Positions 9,840 to 17,879 of a stretch of DNA of 64,000 bases are shown in pieces; the first letter of the stretch is position 1; each line of letters begins with the position of its first letter. A program made the translations under genes and the position numbers. Source of the DNA: 54-19 sp038210655 (GTDB taxonomy: Bacteria > Chloroflexota > Chloroflexia > Chloroheliales > Chloroheliaceae); contig JBBQWM010000015.1 in NCBI GenBank assembly GCA_038210655.1, forward strand, positions 62,001 to 126,000, written 5' to 3'. The notes under the pieces were generated by a model. It searched no databases and was not told the DNA's origin. It saw only the letters and a program-made list of their open reading frames with translations.

Positions 9840-10802
9840 ATGCCGAAGGTTATCATCAATGGAAAAACCTACCGGGCCAGCGAGGGCGAGAATTTAATGG
9901 AAGTAGCCCGGCGTGGTGGAGCGCATATGGGGTTCGTCTGCGATGGGCGGGGGTTTTGCTCGACATGCGAATGTAAAGTGCTGCAAGGGGCGGGGCATCT
10001 AAACGATTATACGCAGGCCGAGTTGGATTGGTTGGGCCAGTCCCGGCTAGAACGCGGCTACCGACTGGCTTGTCAGACGGAAGTAGAGGGCAATGGCACA
10101 GTGGGCGTGCTGACGCGGGCTGAATTTCTGCGATGTCAGTTTTTGGCGGCTTTTGACCCGCCTGCCGGAGAAGGCCGGATTGCAAACACGGCCAGATTTT
10201 TCAGCAACCTGACTACCATCACCACCGACCATCTTTCGCAAGCTCCAACTGGGCTGGTCAATACAGTGCGGCGGGTAGGGCCGTTCAGATTTCTTTTCCC
10301 CTGGCGCGATGTGTCCGATTGGCTGGGCGATACTTCCCGAACCCTAGACCACCAATTAAACGAACCGGCCTCTTGCCGCCCGAACGCAAAACGAAAAGTG
10401 GTGGTAGAGGTATTAGAGGAAATTGACGAGATCGAAAAAAAACCTGACTCGCAACCCTCGGTAGACCTGACTGCCGATCCGACCCTCTCTGAGGACACCA
10501 CCATAATAACCGAGGCAGTGGCCCCAGCAGCCACCGAAGCAATTATAGTAAACGAAAGGGGTAAGCCGCTCATCTTTATACCGCCGACCGTTCCGTTTGA
10601 TTTCCTACCTATCGAGGACATTGGCGAAGTATTCAACCGTAGGCTTTTCGAGGGTGGAGTGTATTCCTATCGCGCGTTCGCAGCACTCTCGCCCGAAAGA
10701 CTGGCCGAGATTTGCCAGAGCAGTACCGAGCGGGTGATACGCAACCAGTGGCGGGAGCAGGCTACTAAGCTGGCAGACGAAGCCGGTGAGCCGTCGGCTT
10801 AA
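9840..10802 (+). CDS. 2Fe-2S ferredoxin fused to a COG3743-like helix-hairpin-helix domain
   Basis: A 320-residue protein from ATG 9840, which has an AGGAAAGG site upstream; the open frame extends upstream to 9738 but without a comparable site. Residues 1-95 are a plant-type [2Fe-2S] ferredoxin with cluster ligands CDGRGFCSTC (Cys-x5-Cys-x2-Cys) and a fourth Cys in RLACQTEV. A roughly 150-residue variable region with acidic and proline stretches follows. The last 70 residues (FLPIEDIGEVFNRRLFEGGV...VIRNQWREQA) resemble the helix-hairpin-helix domain of COG3743; the same domain ends the protein at 38125-38805. The geranylgeranyl-reductase-like flavoprotein starts 80 nt downstream, so this ferredoxin may be its electron donor (inference). 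Confidence 0.8.
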   Translation: MPKVIINGKTYRASEGENLMEVARRGGAHMGFVCDGRGFCSTCECKVLQGAGHLNDYTQAELDWLGQSRLERGYRLACQTEVEGNGTVGVLTRAEFLRCQFLAAFDPPAGEGRIANTARFFSNLTTITTDHLSQAPTGLVNTVRRVGPFRFLFPWRDVSDWLGDTSRTLDHQLNEPASCRPNAKRKVVVEVLEEIDEIEKKPDSQPSVDLTADPTLSEDTTIITEAVAPAATEAIIVNERGKPLIFIPPTVPFDFLPIEDIGEVFNRRLFEGGVYSYRAFAALSPERLAEICQSSTERVIRNQWREQATKLADEAGEPSA

Positions 10803-10818
10803 ACCACATAAGTATCAC

Positions 10819-10862
10819 AAAGGCATGGAGAAACGAGCAGTTTTCGTTATCTTTATGCCTTT
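10819..10862 (+). terminator. Possible hairpin terminator after ferredoxin gene
   Basis: An 8-bp outer stem (AAAGGCAT with ATGCCTTT) encloses a second short stem (AACGA with TCGTT), and a few T residues follow. It lies between the ferredoxin stop and the flavoprotein start. It is weak as an intrinsic terminator and may only attenuate. Confidence 0.35.
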
Positions 10863-10882
10863 AGGTCTTTTGGGAGCTTGGG

Positions 10883-12019
10883 ATGACAGAATATGATGTA
10901 ATTGTGGTAGGAGCCGGGCCGGGGGGTAGTGCGGCGGCTTTTGGACTGGCAAAAGGCGGAGCGCGAACTCTCTTGCTCGATAAGTTCGATTTTCCGCGCG
11001 ACAAACCCTGTGGCGATTTTATCGGGCGGCAAGCCTATGGGTTGGCCCGCAAAATGGGGGTAGCCGCCAGCCGGTTTGAAGATTATCCACCGCTCGAAGG
11101 GGTTCAGATGCGAACGCCGGGTGGGGCCGATTTGCATCTGCCGGGTCGTCGGGCCGGGGCCGGGTCGCGGATTATTCCACGTACCGTCTTTGATACCGCG
11201 CTGGTTGAGCTTGCCGTTCAGGGCGGAGCCGAATTTCGGCAGTTCCAGGCCACCGGGTTGCTATGGGAAAATGACCGTCTGGCAGGGGTAAAAGGCCAGG
11301 AAGGTCAGCTAAAAGCGCCGCTGGTGATCGGGGCGGACGGTTGGAGCAGTATCGTAGCGCGGGGGCTTGGCCTGAATTTGAACGAAAAAGCGACGACCGG
11401 CGTAGCGATCCGGGCCTATTTTGAGGGCGTGAAGGGGCTGGACAAGATGGTCGCCTTCCACTTCCCGGAGACGATTTTGCCCGGTTACGGCTGGCTTTTC
11501 CCGGTCGGGCGTGAGGGCGGCGCAAACGTCGGGTTGGGTCTGATTGCCGAAGAATACGGCAAAGAAGACAAAGGTAGCCTGGGCCAGATGTTCGACCGCT
11601 TTATCGCCCAGACCGAAGCGTTAGCCGGAGCGCACCAAATCGGCAGGCGACGAAGTTGGCCGCTTGCACTTGGCTGGCAATCCGCGCGGCCTTTGGTCGC
11701 ACCCGGCGCGATGCTGGTGGGGGATGCCGCTTGTCTAGTTGGGCCACTGACCGGAGCAGGTATTTACCCCGCTATGCGAAGCGGTTTGCTGGCTGCCGAA
11801 ACTGCCTTGCAAGCCCTGGCCCGGCAAGATTATACTTTGAATACTTTGGGTCGGTACCAAGAGCGAGTGCGGCGGGAATTTCGCTGGCGCTTGAAAGCCG
11901 AAGAAGCCGCCCAACACTGGTTACGCAACCCCCGGCATATGGATGGTCTGTTACGCAAGTTACCCCACATCCCTTTCTCGAATGTGGCGGCAACCAATCT
12001 TCTTTTTAATTTGGGATAA
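10883..12019 (+). CDS. Geranylgeranyl reductase family FAD-dependent oxidoreductase
   Basis: A 378-residue flavoprotein. The N-terminus has the dinucleotide-binding motif VIVVGAGPGGSAAA and FPRDKPCGDFI, the signature of the geranylgeranyl reductase (GGR/ChlP-like) family. Later motifs are VIGADGWSSIVAR and MLVGDAACLVGPLTGAGIYPAM, the second FAD-contact region with the GD motif. Family members saturate isoprenoid chains (lipids, quinones, chlorophyll side chain) using NADPH or reduced ferredoxin. The preceding gene encodes a [2Fe-2S] ferredoxin, so an isoprenoid substrate reduced by that ferredoxin is plausible but unproven. IspH, which makes isoprenoid precursors, is in the same window but 14 kb away. 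No membrane segments are seen. Confidence 0.85.
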   Translation: MTEYDVIVVGAGPGGSAAAFGLAKGGARTLLLDKFDFPRDKPCGDFIGRQAYGLARKMGVAASRFEDYPPLEGVQMRTPGGADLHLPGRRAGAGSRIIPRTVFDTALVELAVQGGAEFRQFQATGLLWENDRLAGVKGQEGQLKAPLVIGADGWSSIVARGLGLNLNEKATTGVAIRAYFEGVKGLDKMVAFHFPETILPGYGWLFPVGREGGANVGLGLIAEEYGKEDKGSLGQMFDRFIAQTEALAGAHQIGRRRSWPLALGWQSARPLVAPGAMLVGDAACLVGPLTGAGIYPAMRSGLLAAETALQALARQDYTLNTLGRYQERVRREFRWRLKAEEAAQHWLRNPRHMDGLLRKLPHIPFSNVAATNLLFNLG

Positions 12020-12089
12020 GCAATTATAATCGCTAAGTTTTACTGCTGGTAAAACTTTCAAATCATTCAATTTGACAGGGAGGGCTAAA

Positions 12090-13388
12090 TTGGACGACAA
12101 AAAAGAACGGGCAAAACACCTCGAAGACCTAATCTCGCAAGCCTTTGACATCATTCAGGACCTCGAACAAAGCCTGCTGGTCTCCGATGAGCCAATCGAG
12201 AGAAGGCGTTGGAAAATGCAAATCAAGGAACGCCGGGTCGATGTTGAGGAATGGGAGAACGAATTAAATCAGATCACATCCACCACTACCACCACCACTA
12301 CCGTAACCGTTACCTCGAACGATCAGCCTGCCTCACCTTCGGCAGACACCACTTCCAAGCCGGAAGCGCAACCGCAGCATTCGGTTGAGGTAGAACAAAC
12401 GGTGGTAGAACAAACGGTGGTGAACAAACCAATTGAGACACAGCCTGCAACTCAACCTCAACCTACCAGCGACTTGCCGGGGGCAGATTTGGTGCATACT
12501 TTACAGGGACATACCAAAGAAGTTACCCGGTTGGCTTTTTCGCCCGACGGCACAATTTTGGTCTCGACCTCGGATGATGCAACGGTACGTCTATGGGAAG
12601 TAGCCACCGGCAAAGCTTTGCGTACTTTAGACCAGGGCAACCAATTCGACGGAAGCGTTCAAGATGTAAAATTTGTGCCAAATAGCAAGTTGGTAGCTGG
12701 TGTAACCCAGTTCAAAGTGCTGATCTGGAATGCTCTAAGTGGTGTTCTACAAAACACGCTAAAAATACATTCGACTATTTTTAACACCATAGAGAGTCTG
12801 GATTTCACCCAAGATGGAACTCTTATGGCGCTGTCGATCAGCAATGGGGCAAATCAACTCTGGAAGACCTCCAATTGGTCGCAACTTGGTACGGTTAAGA
12901 ATAAAGGTTTTATGATAATGGGTGGGAACCTGGCTTTTTCGCTGGATGGTCAGGTTTTAGCGACAACCAGCGTCAATGCCAACAAACTCTGGCTATGGCG
13001 AGTTGCGGATGGTTCGCTGTTGCATACGCTGGAAGGCCAGGCTGGAAATATAACCGATCTGGCTTTTTCACCCGACAATACGCTCCTGGCTTCTGCTTCC
13101 GAAGATAAAAGCGTGCGCTTGTGGAATGTTCGGGACGGTACGCCCCAATTCGTGATCCAGGCCCACACCGAGCAAGCGCGAGCGGTCGCCTTTTCGCCCA
13201 ACGGTCAATTTTTAGCTTCCGGCTCCGATGATAAAACCATCAAGTTGTGGCGGATTGCGGACGGCTCAGCTCTGGCAACTTTAGAAGGCCATGCCGGTGG
13301 TCTCAACTGTGTTCTTTTTTCGCCAGATGGCACGTTACTGGCCTCCGCCTCCGATGATAAGACTATTCGGCTATGGAAAATAAAATAG
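12090..13388 (+). CDS. WD40 repeat protein with N-terminal helical domain
   Basis: 432 residues when started at TTG 12090, which lies 6-7 nt after GGGAGG. An in-frame TTG at 12072 lacks a site and overlaps that motif. Residues 1-60 are strongly helical and charged (KHLEDLISQAFDIIQDLEQSL...RRWKMQIKERRVDVEEWENEL). The pattern recalls the short helical effector-associated domains found before WD40, caspase-like or NACHT modules in Chloroflexota and Cyanobacteria. A Thr/Gln/Pro-rich linker (about 68-130) contains a 15-bp tandem duplication coding VEQTV. Residues 135-432 form seven WD units, enough for one closed beta-propeller. It probably acts as a scaffold for other proteins. No enzyme domain is present. 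SelB starts 28 nt after its stop. Confidence 0.85.
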   Translation: MDDKKERAKHLEDLISQAFDIIQDLEQSLLVSDEPIERRRWKMQIKERRVDVEEWENELNQITSTTTTTTTVTVTSNDQPASPSADTTSKPEAQPQHSVEVEQTVVEQTVVNKPIETQPATQPQPTSDLPGADLVHTLQGHTKEVTRLAFSPDGTILVSTSDDATVRLWEVATGKALRTLDQGNQFDGSVQDVKFVPNSKLVAGVTQFKVLIWNALSGVLQNTLKIHSTIFNTIESLDFTQDGTLMALSISNGANQLWKTSNWSQLGTVKNKGFMIMGGNLAFSLDGQVLATTSVNANKLWLWRVADGSLLHTLEGQAGNITDLAFSPDNTLLASASEDKSVRLWNVRDGTPQFVIQAHTEQARAVAFSPNGQFLASGSDDKTIKLWRIADGSALATLEGHAGGLNCVLFSPDGTLLASASDDKTIRLWKIK

Positions 13389-13415
13389 CCCAGATCAGAA
13401 AGGAAACCTAGCGCG

Positions 13416-15365
13416 GTGTATGTAATTGGGACTGCCGGGCATGTCGATCACGGCAAAAGCACGCTGGTCAAAGCCCTGACCGGGATCGACCCCGACCGGT
13501 TGGAAGAAGAAAAGCGGCGCGAAATGACGATTGACCTGGGCTTCGCCTGGCTGCGTCTGCCGAGTGGCCGCGAAATCAGCATCATCGATGTGCCGGGCCA
13601 CGAGCGGTTTATCAAGAATATGCTGGCGGGGGTCGGTGGTTTTGATGCCGCTTTGCTGGTAATCGCTGCCGACGAAGGTGTGATGCCTCAGACGGTTGAG
13701 CATATCGACATTCTCAAGCTATTGCAGATCGAGCGCGGTGTAGTGGCCCTCACCAAACGCGATATGGTGGACGACGAATGGCTGGCCCTGATGACCGAAG
13801 AAGTCCGCGACCGGTTACAGCAAACCGGAACCGGGCTGGCGAACGCTCCTATCGTGCCGGTTTCGGCCCGCACCGGGGTCGGTCTGCCCGAACTGCTCAA
13901 AACCCTTGATACGGCCCTCAACGATATAACCCCGCGCATCGACACCGGACGGCCCCGTCTGCCTATCGACCGGGTTTTCAGTGTAAGTGGCTTCGGGACG
14001 GTTGTGACCGGGACGCTGGTGGATGGCAGGTTGACGGTCGGCCAGGAAGTCGAAATCCAACCGGGCAATCTGCGAAGCCGGGTGCGCGGCCTTCAGATGC
14101 ACAAAAGCAAATCGGAAAACGCCCCGCCCGGCAATCGGGTCGCGGTCAATCTGACTGGCCTCGAAGTGGACGACTTGCACCGGGGAATGGTGCTGACTGT
14201 CGCGGGCTGGCTGGAAGCGACCGACCGCCTGGACTTGCGCGTGACGGTGCTGCCCGACTCGCCGGTCGAGATCACCCAGAATAGTCGTTGGGATTTTTTT
14301 AGCGGCGCGGCGGAAGCCCTAGCCGGTGTGACGGTGCTGGACAAGTCAAAACTGGTGGCGGGTGAAAGCGGCCTTATCCAGGTGCGTCTCAGCCAACCAT
14401 TAGCGGTGGCGAAAGGCGACCGCTTTATCCTGCGGCTACCTTCACCCAGCCAGACTGTCGCGGGTGGAGTTATAATCGACCCCCGCCCACTCCGCCACAA
14501 ACGTTTCCAGGAAGAAGTGATCGAAAGCCTCAAGACGCTCGAAAAAGGTAGCCCTGCCGAAATACTGCTTCAAAAGCTAAACGCAGGCGATGGCTTGCCC
14601 CGCGACTTACGCACCCTCTCCGAGGAAGCCGCAATTGGCCTCAAAGAAACCCAGGCCGCCATACTCGAACTGGTGCGTCAGGAGAGCGCCCGGTTACTAG
14701 CCGAAGATGCCACCGCCCGCGAACAGGCCATCCGCGAAGGTGCGACCGTCGAACTACCACCCGCTCAAATCGTCGTTGGGGCTGCCGCCTGGGAACGGCT
14801 CAAAGAAAGGTCGGTTGCGCTGGTCAGGCAGTTTCACGGGCAGTTCCCGCTCAAACGGGGGATGGGCCGCGAAGAACTCAAAAGCCGCCTGGGGATCACC
14901 AGCCCCAAGACGAATAACTTATTGGTCAACCGATTGCTAACCGAAAACGCACTGACCGAGGCCGAAACCAAAAGCGGAACTGGCACTGTTTTGAGCTTGC
15001 CCGATTTCGAGGTGCGTTTCAACCCGGCCCAGCAAAAACAGGCCGATACGCTTCTAGCCGCCTTTCGTAGCGGCCCCTATACACCCCCCAATATCCCGGA
15101 GCTTGGCACTGACCCTAACATCGTCGCCGCTCTGGTCGATAGCGGACAGCTAAAAAAGGTTAGCGATGTAGTTTACTTCCTGGGCGAAACCTACGACGGG
15201 ATGCTAACCGCCATTCTCAAAGCTTTAGACGAACGTGGCAAACTCACCCTAGCCGAAGTCCGCGATATGTTCAACGCCAGCCGCAAACCTGTCCAGGCGC
15301 TGCTCGAATACCTCGACGAGCAGAAGATTACCCGGCGCGTCGGCGACGTGCGAACGAAATGGTAA
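13416..15365 (+). CDS. selB: Selenocysteine-specific elongation factor SelB
   Basis: A 649-residue translational GTPase starting at GTG 13416. It begins VYVIGTAGHVDHGKSTLVKALTGIDPDR (P-loop GHVDHGKS), then switch II DVPGHERFIKNM and specificity motif LTKRDM. Domains II and III follow (FSVSGFGTVVTGTL). The C-terminal third (about 390-649) is a series of winged-helix domains ending QALLEYLDEQKITRRVGDVRTKW, the part that binds the SECIS hairpin in mRNA. SelB delivers Sec-tRNA to UGA codons followed by a SECIS. Its presence means the organism probably decodes UGA as selenocysteine, which supports the Sec reading of the peroxiredoxin at 43869-44390. selA, selD and selC (tRNA-Sec) are not in the window. 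Confidence 0.96.
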   Translation: MYVIGTAGHVDHGKSTLVKALTGIDPDRLEEEKRREMTIDLGFAWLRLPSGREISIIDVPGHERFIKNMLAGVGGFDAALLVIAADEGVMPQTVEHIDILKLLQIERGVVALTKRDMVDDEWLALMTEEVRDRLQQTGTGLANAPIVPVSARTGVGLPELLKTLDTALNDITPRIDTGRPRLPIDRVFSVSGFGTVVTGTLVDGRLTVGQEVEIQPGNLRSRVRGLQMHKSKSENAPPGNRVAVNLTGLEVDDLHRGMVLTVAGWLEATDRLDLRVTVLPDSPVEITQNSRWDFFSGAAEALAGVTVLDKSKLVAGESGLIQVRLSQPLAVAKGDRFILRLPSPSQTVAGGVIIDPRPLRHKRFQEEVIESLKTLEKGSPAEILLQKLNAGDGLPRDLRTLSEEAAIGLKETQAAILELVRQESARLLAEDATAREQAIREGATVELPPAQIVVGAAAWERLKERSVALVRQFHGQFPLKRGMGREELKSRLGITSPKTNNLLVNRLLTENALTEAETKSGTGTVLSLPDFEVRFNPAQQKQADTLLAAFRSGPYTPPNIPELGTDPNIVAALVDSGQLKKVSDVVYFLGETYDGMLTAILKALDERGKLTLAEVRDMFNASRKPVQALLEYLDEQKITRRVGDVRTKW

Positions 15366-15390
15366 AGAATAGCAAGCGGAAATTGGCCTA

Positions 15391-15399
15391 TGCTATACT
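15391..15399 (+). promoter_or_regulatory. Extended -10 promoter element, hicBA
   Basis: TGCTATACT is an extended -10 motif (TGn before a TATAAT-like hexamer) about 65 nt before the HicB start. There is no convincing -35. Confidence 0.35.
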
Positions 15400-15463
15400 G
15401 TAATAACGATTAGGGATTGCTGAGTTTCGTGTTTTATGATGTTTCGCAAAAGGTTGTTAACTT

Positions 15464-15682
15464 ATGCTGGGTAACAAAGTACTGATGAAATATAAAATTG
15501 TATTGCAAAAATCCGAAGAAGGCTACAGCGTGTCGTGTCCGGCCTTGCCCGGTTGCTGGTCGCAGGGAGAAACTGAGCAAGAAGCCCTTGAAAACATTAA
15601 AGATGCCATCCAGGAATATCTAGCAGCAGTTACCGATGCCATCAAAGGTGGCGATGTACGTGAAGTTATAGTAACTATCTGA
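15464..15682 (+). CDS. hicB: HicB-type antitoxin
   Basis: 72 residues from ATG 15464. A second in-frame ATG at 15485 begins the part conserved in the family (MKYKIVLQKSEEGYSVSCPALPGCWSQGET), so the true start could be 15485. The HicB fold is a partly degraded RNase-H-like domain that binds and neutralises HicA. The motifs SVSCPALPGC and EALENIKDAIQEYL are diagnostic. There is no separate DNA-binding domain, so any autoregulation would need the small domain alone. HicA follows after a single base, so they form one operon with antitoxin first. Confidence 0.9.
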   Translation: MLGNKVLMKYKIVLQKSEEGYSVSCPALPGCWSQGETEQEALENIKDAIQEYLAAVTDAIKGGDVREVIVTI

Positions 15683-15683
15683 T

Positions 15684-15896
15684 ATGCCAAAACTCCCAGG
15701 TATTAACCACCTTGAGGCGGTCAAAGCTTTAGAAAAAGCTGGTTTTCGAGTTCTTCGTCAAAGCAAGCATATCATAATGTCAGATGGAATTCGATATATT
15801 ACGATTCCACGCAACAACCCCATCAATGCCTATACTATGGGTGGTATTGTGCGTGATGCTGGTCTGACGATTGAAGAATTCAAGAAACTACTTTGA
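15684..15896 (+). CDS. hicA: HicA-type mRNA interferase toxin
   Basis: A 70-residue double-stranded-RNA-binding-fold toxin: PGINHLEAVKALEKAGF, then RQSKHIIM with the catalytic His, then ITIPRNNPINAYTMGGIVRDAGLTIEEF. Family members cleave mRNA and are held inactive by HicB. The length is normal and the His is present, so it is probably functional. It is translationally coupled to hicB (one base between stop and start). Confidence 0.92.
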   Translation: MPKLPGINHLEAVKALEKAGFRVLRQSKHIIMSDGIRYITIPRNNPINAYTMGGIVRDAGLTIEEFKKLL

Positions 15897-16057
15897 ACAT
15901 AAAATTATTAGCCTATGCTAATTTGAAGATAATACAAATCGTCTACATGTGAACAGGTGAAGAGCTACAGGGATGTCGCGGCGAATCTGCTCAGCAAAGC
16001 TGCGCTCAGGGTAAGATGTAAAGCTGGAAGATTTAGCAATAGCAAGGTGTAACAGTG

Positions 16058-16300
16058 ATGGAAACAAAAACAATCGAAATAGAAGCAAATCAAGCCCAAA
16101 CGCAGCTTACCGAATTGTTAGTTTTGGTAGCAGCGGGAGCCGAGGTTATTATTACACAAAGCGGAATAGCGGTCGCCCGGCTTTTACCCGTAGCAAAATC
16201 TAACAAGCCACGTATCTTGGGTCTACATGCCGGGTCAACCTGGGTTAGTGATGATTTCGATGATCCTTTACCAGATGAGTTTTGGTTGGGAAAAGAATGA
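16058..16300 (+). CDS. Phd/YefM-type antitoxin
   Basis: 80 residues from ATG 16058; a GTG directly before it, at 16055, is an alternative. KTIEIEANQAQTQLTELLVLVAAGAEVIITQSGIAVARLLPV is the Phd/YefM DNA-binding fold, followed by a short acidic tail that would wrap the toxin. The family binds its own promoter and neutralises a PIN-domain RNase. The stop overlaps the toxin start by 4 nt (ATGA), which couples their translation. Confidence 0.9.
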   Translation: METKTIEIEANQAQTQLTELLVLVAAGAEVIITQSGIAVARLLPVAKSNKPRILGLHAGSTWVSDDFDDPLPDEFWLGKE

Positions 16301-16683
16301 AAATACTTTTAGATACGCACACATTTATATGGTCGTACAATGAACCTCTTAAACTTTCCGCACAAGTTCAGGCAATTTTACAAGATCAATCAAATGATTT
16401 GTTGCTCAGTATGGCAAGTTTATGGGAGATACAAATTAAGCTCCAACTAGGTAAGCTAAACTTTAACTTGCCTTTAGCACAAATCATTGCAGAGCAACAA
16501 CAAATTAACCAACTTGGAATACTTCCCATTACTCTGACGCACGTTTTAGCGTTAGAAGGGTTACCTGCTCATCACAAAGACCCGTTTGATCGTCTCTTGA
16601 TTACTCAGGCAAATGTTGAAGGGGCTATTTTAGTCAGTAATGACGCAGTATTTAGCAAATACTCGGTCAAATTAGTCTGGTGA
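16297..16683 (+). CDS. vapC: VapC-like PIN-domain toxin
   Basis: 128 residues from ATG 16297, overlapping the antitoxin stop. MKILLDTHTFIW with the first catalytic Asp places it in the PIN_Sll0205-like group of VapC RNases. The later acidic residues lie in LPAHHKDPFDRLLITQA and VSNDAVFSKY. PIN toxins cleave tRNA or rRNA with Mg. Its stop codon overlaps the GTG start of the lipid kinase gene (GTGA), so that housekeeping-type gene seems to be read through the toxin-antitoxin unit. Confidence 0.9.
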   Translation: MKILLDTHTFIWSYNEPLKLSAQVQAILQDQSNDLLLSMASLWEIQIKLQLGKLNFNLPLAQIIAEQQQINQLGILPITLTHVLALEGLPAHHKDPFDRLLITQANVEGAILVSNDAVFSKYSVKLVW

Positions 16684-17681
16684 AAACAATCGCAAATCTA
16701 AAATCGTCTGCACCCGACCGGGTGAAAATATATATAATTGTTAATCCGGCGGCGGGCAAGGGCCGAAGCGCGGCTAGGTGGGTCGGATTGGAGCCTTTTT
16801 TAAGGCGGCTTTCGGTTGACTTTGAGGTTGCTATTACTACTGCGACCGGACATGCTTTCAGGCTGGCTAAGGAGGCCGCCAATAGTGGACGGTTCGGGGT
16901 GATTGCCGCAATGGGTGGGGACGGGACGGTCAACGAGGTTGTGAACGGCATAATGGCGGGTCAGCCCGAAGGAGTGCGGCCTGCCCTGGGAGTGCTACCG
17001 AGCGGACGTGGGCGCGACTTTTGCAAAGCTCAGGGCGTACACATCCCCGGCGACCTGGAAGAAGCGGCCCGTACCCTGATCGGGCGACGCGAAGTACAAC
17101 TAGACCTGGGCCGAGCGACCTTCTTGAACGGCAACTACTCTGGCCTGGAAAACGGCCTGGAAGCAACTCATACTCGCTACTTCATCAATATCGCCAGCCT
17201 CGGCTTTGATGCGCTTGTGACCGAGGAAGCCAACCAGCCACCTACTACCTGGGGACGCAAGTTCGCTCCCTACTACGCCAGCATTTACACCACCTTGCGG
17301 GCCTATCGCAATCGGCACGTCCGTTACCGGCTTGATGGGCGACTTGTAAGCGGGCGGTTCAACAGCCTGATCGCTGCCAATGGTAACTATTACGGTAGTG
17401 GTATGCTGATCGCGCCGACTGCCAACCCGCAAGATGGCTTGTTCCAGGTCGTTTTGATCGGCGACACTACGAAGTCGGAGGTGCTTTCGATTGCCCCGCT
17501 GCTCTACCTCGGCTGGCATCGATATTACCCTAAAGTCAAACTGCTGACCGGGCGCATCCTGGAAATCGAACCGCTCGAAGGCGAAGGTCGGCTCCCATTA
17601 CAAATGGACGGCGAAGTAGTCGGTCATGCCCCGGTTCGCTTTGAGATTGTACCCGCCGCCATCAGGGTGAAAGTACCATGA
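16680..17681 (+). CDS. Diacylglycerol/sphingosine kinase-family lipid kinase (YegS/DgkB-like)
   Basis: 333 residues from GTG 16680; a GTG at 16722, just before the conserved KIYIIVNPAAGKG, is an alternative start. Motifs are VNPAAGKGRSA, the nucleotide-binding MGGDGTVNEVVNG, and LGVLPSGRGRDFCKA, which replaces the more usual GTGNDFAR. The C-terminal beta-sandwich ends MDGEVVGHAP. The family phosphorylates diacylglycerol or related lipids on the membrane inner face using ATP. The 4-nt overlap with vapC implies coupling. Lipid specificity cannot be told. Confidence 0.88.
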   Translation: MKTIANLKSSAPDRVKIYIIVNPAAGKGRSAARWVGLEPFLRRLSVDFEVAITTATGHAFRLAKEAANSGRFGVIAAMGGDGTVNEVVNGIMAGQPEGVRPALGVLPSGRGRDFCKAQGVHIPGDLEEAARTLIGRREVQLDLGRATFLNGNYSGLENGLEATHTRYFINIASLGFDALVTEEANQPPTTWGRKFAPYYASIYTTLRAYRNRHVRYRLDGRLVSGRFNSLIAANGNYYGSGMLIAPTANPQDGLFQVVLIGDTTKSEVLSIAPLLYLGWHRYYPKVKLLTGRILEIEPLEGEGRLPLQMDGEVVGHAPVRFEIVPAAIRVKVP

Positions 17682-17685
17682 AGAA

Positions 17686-17876
17686 ATGCAAAATGCAGAA
17701 GAGGGGAGTTATAACACAGATGAACACAGATAGGACGGATGAACACGGATGAACAATGCAGAAGTCAGAATGCAGAATGCAGAATAGGGAAGGCAAAAGA
17801 GTTAAAAGCGAAGCATGTATTGAAATCTGAAATCTGAAATCTGAAATCTGAAATCTGAAATCTGAAATCTGAAATC
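17686..17876. repeat. Dispersed modular repeat ending in eight tandem TGAAATC heptamers
   Basis: No gene lies between 17682 and 17879. The stretch is made of short modules (ATGCAGAA, AACACAGATGAACAC, GAACACGGATG) and ends in TGAAATC repeated eight times at 17821-17876, three bases before the ATG of the next gene. A 31-bp segment, 17696-17726, recurs exactly on the opposite strand at 53177-53207. It has the look of a decayed dispersed element. Confidence 0.8.
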
Positions 17877-17879
17877 GCC

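Noticed and set aside
17821..17876. Heptamer run as a CRISPR array
   Set aside because: The units are 7 bp with no spacers.
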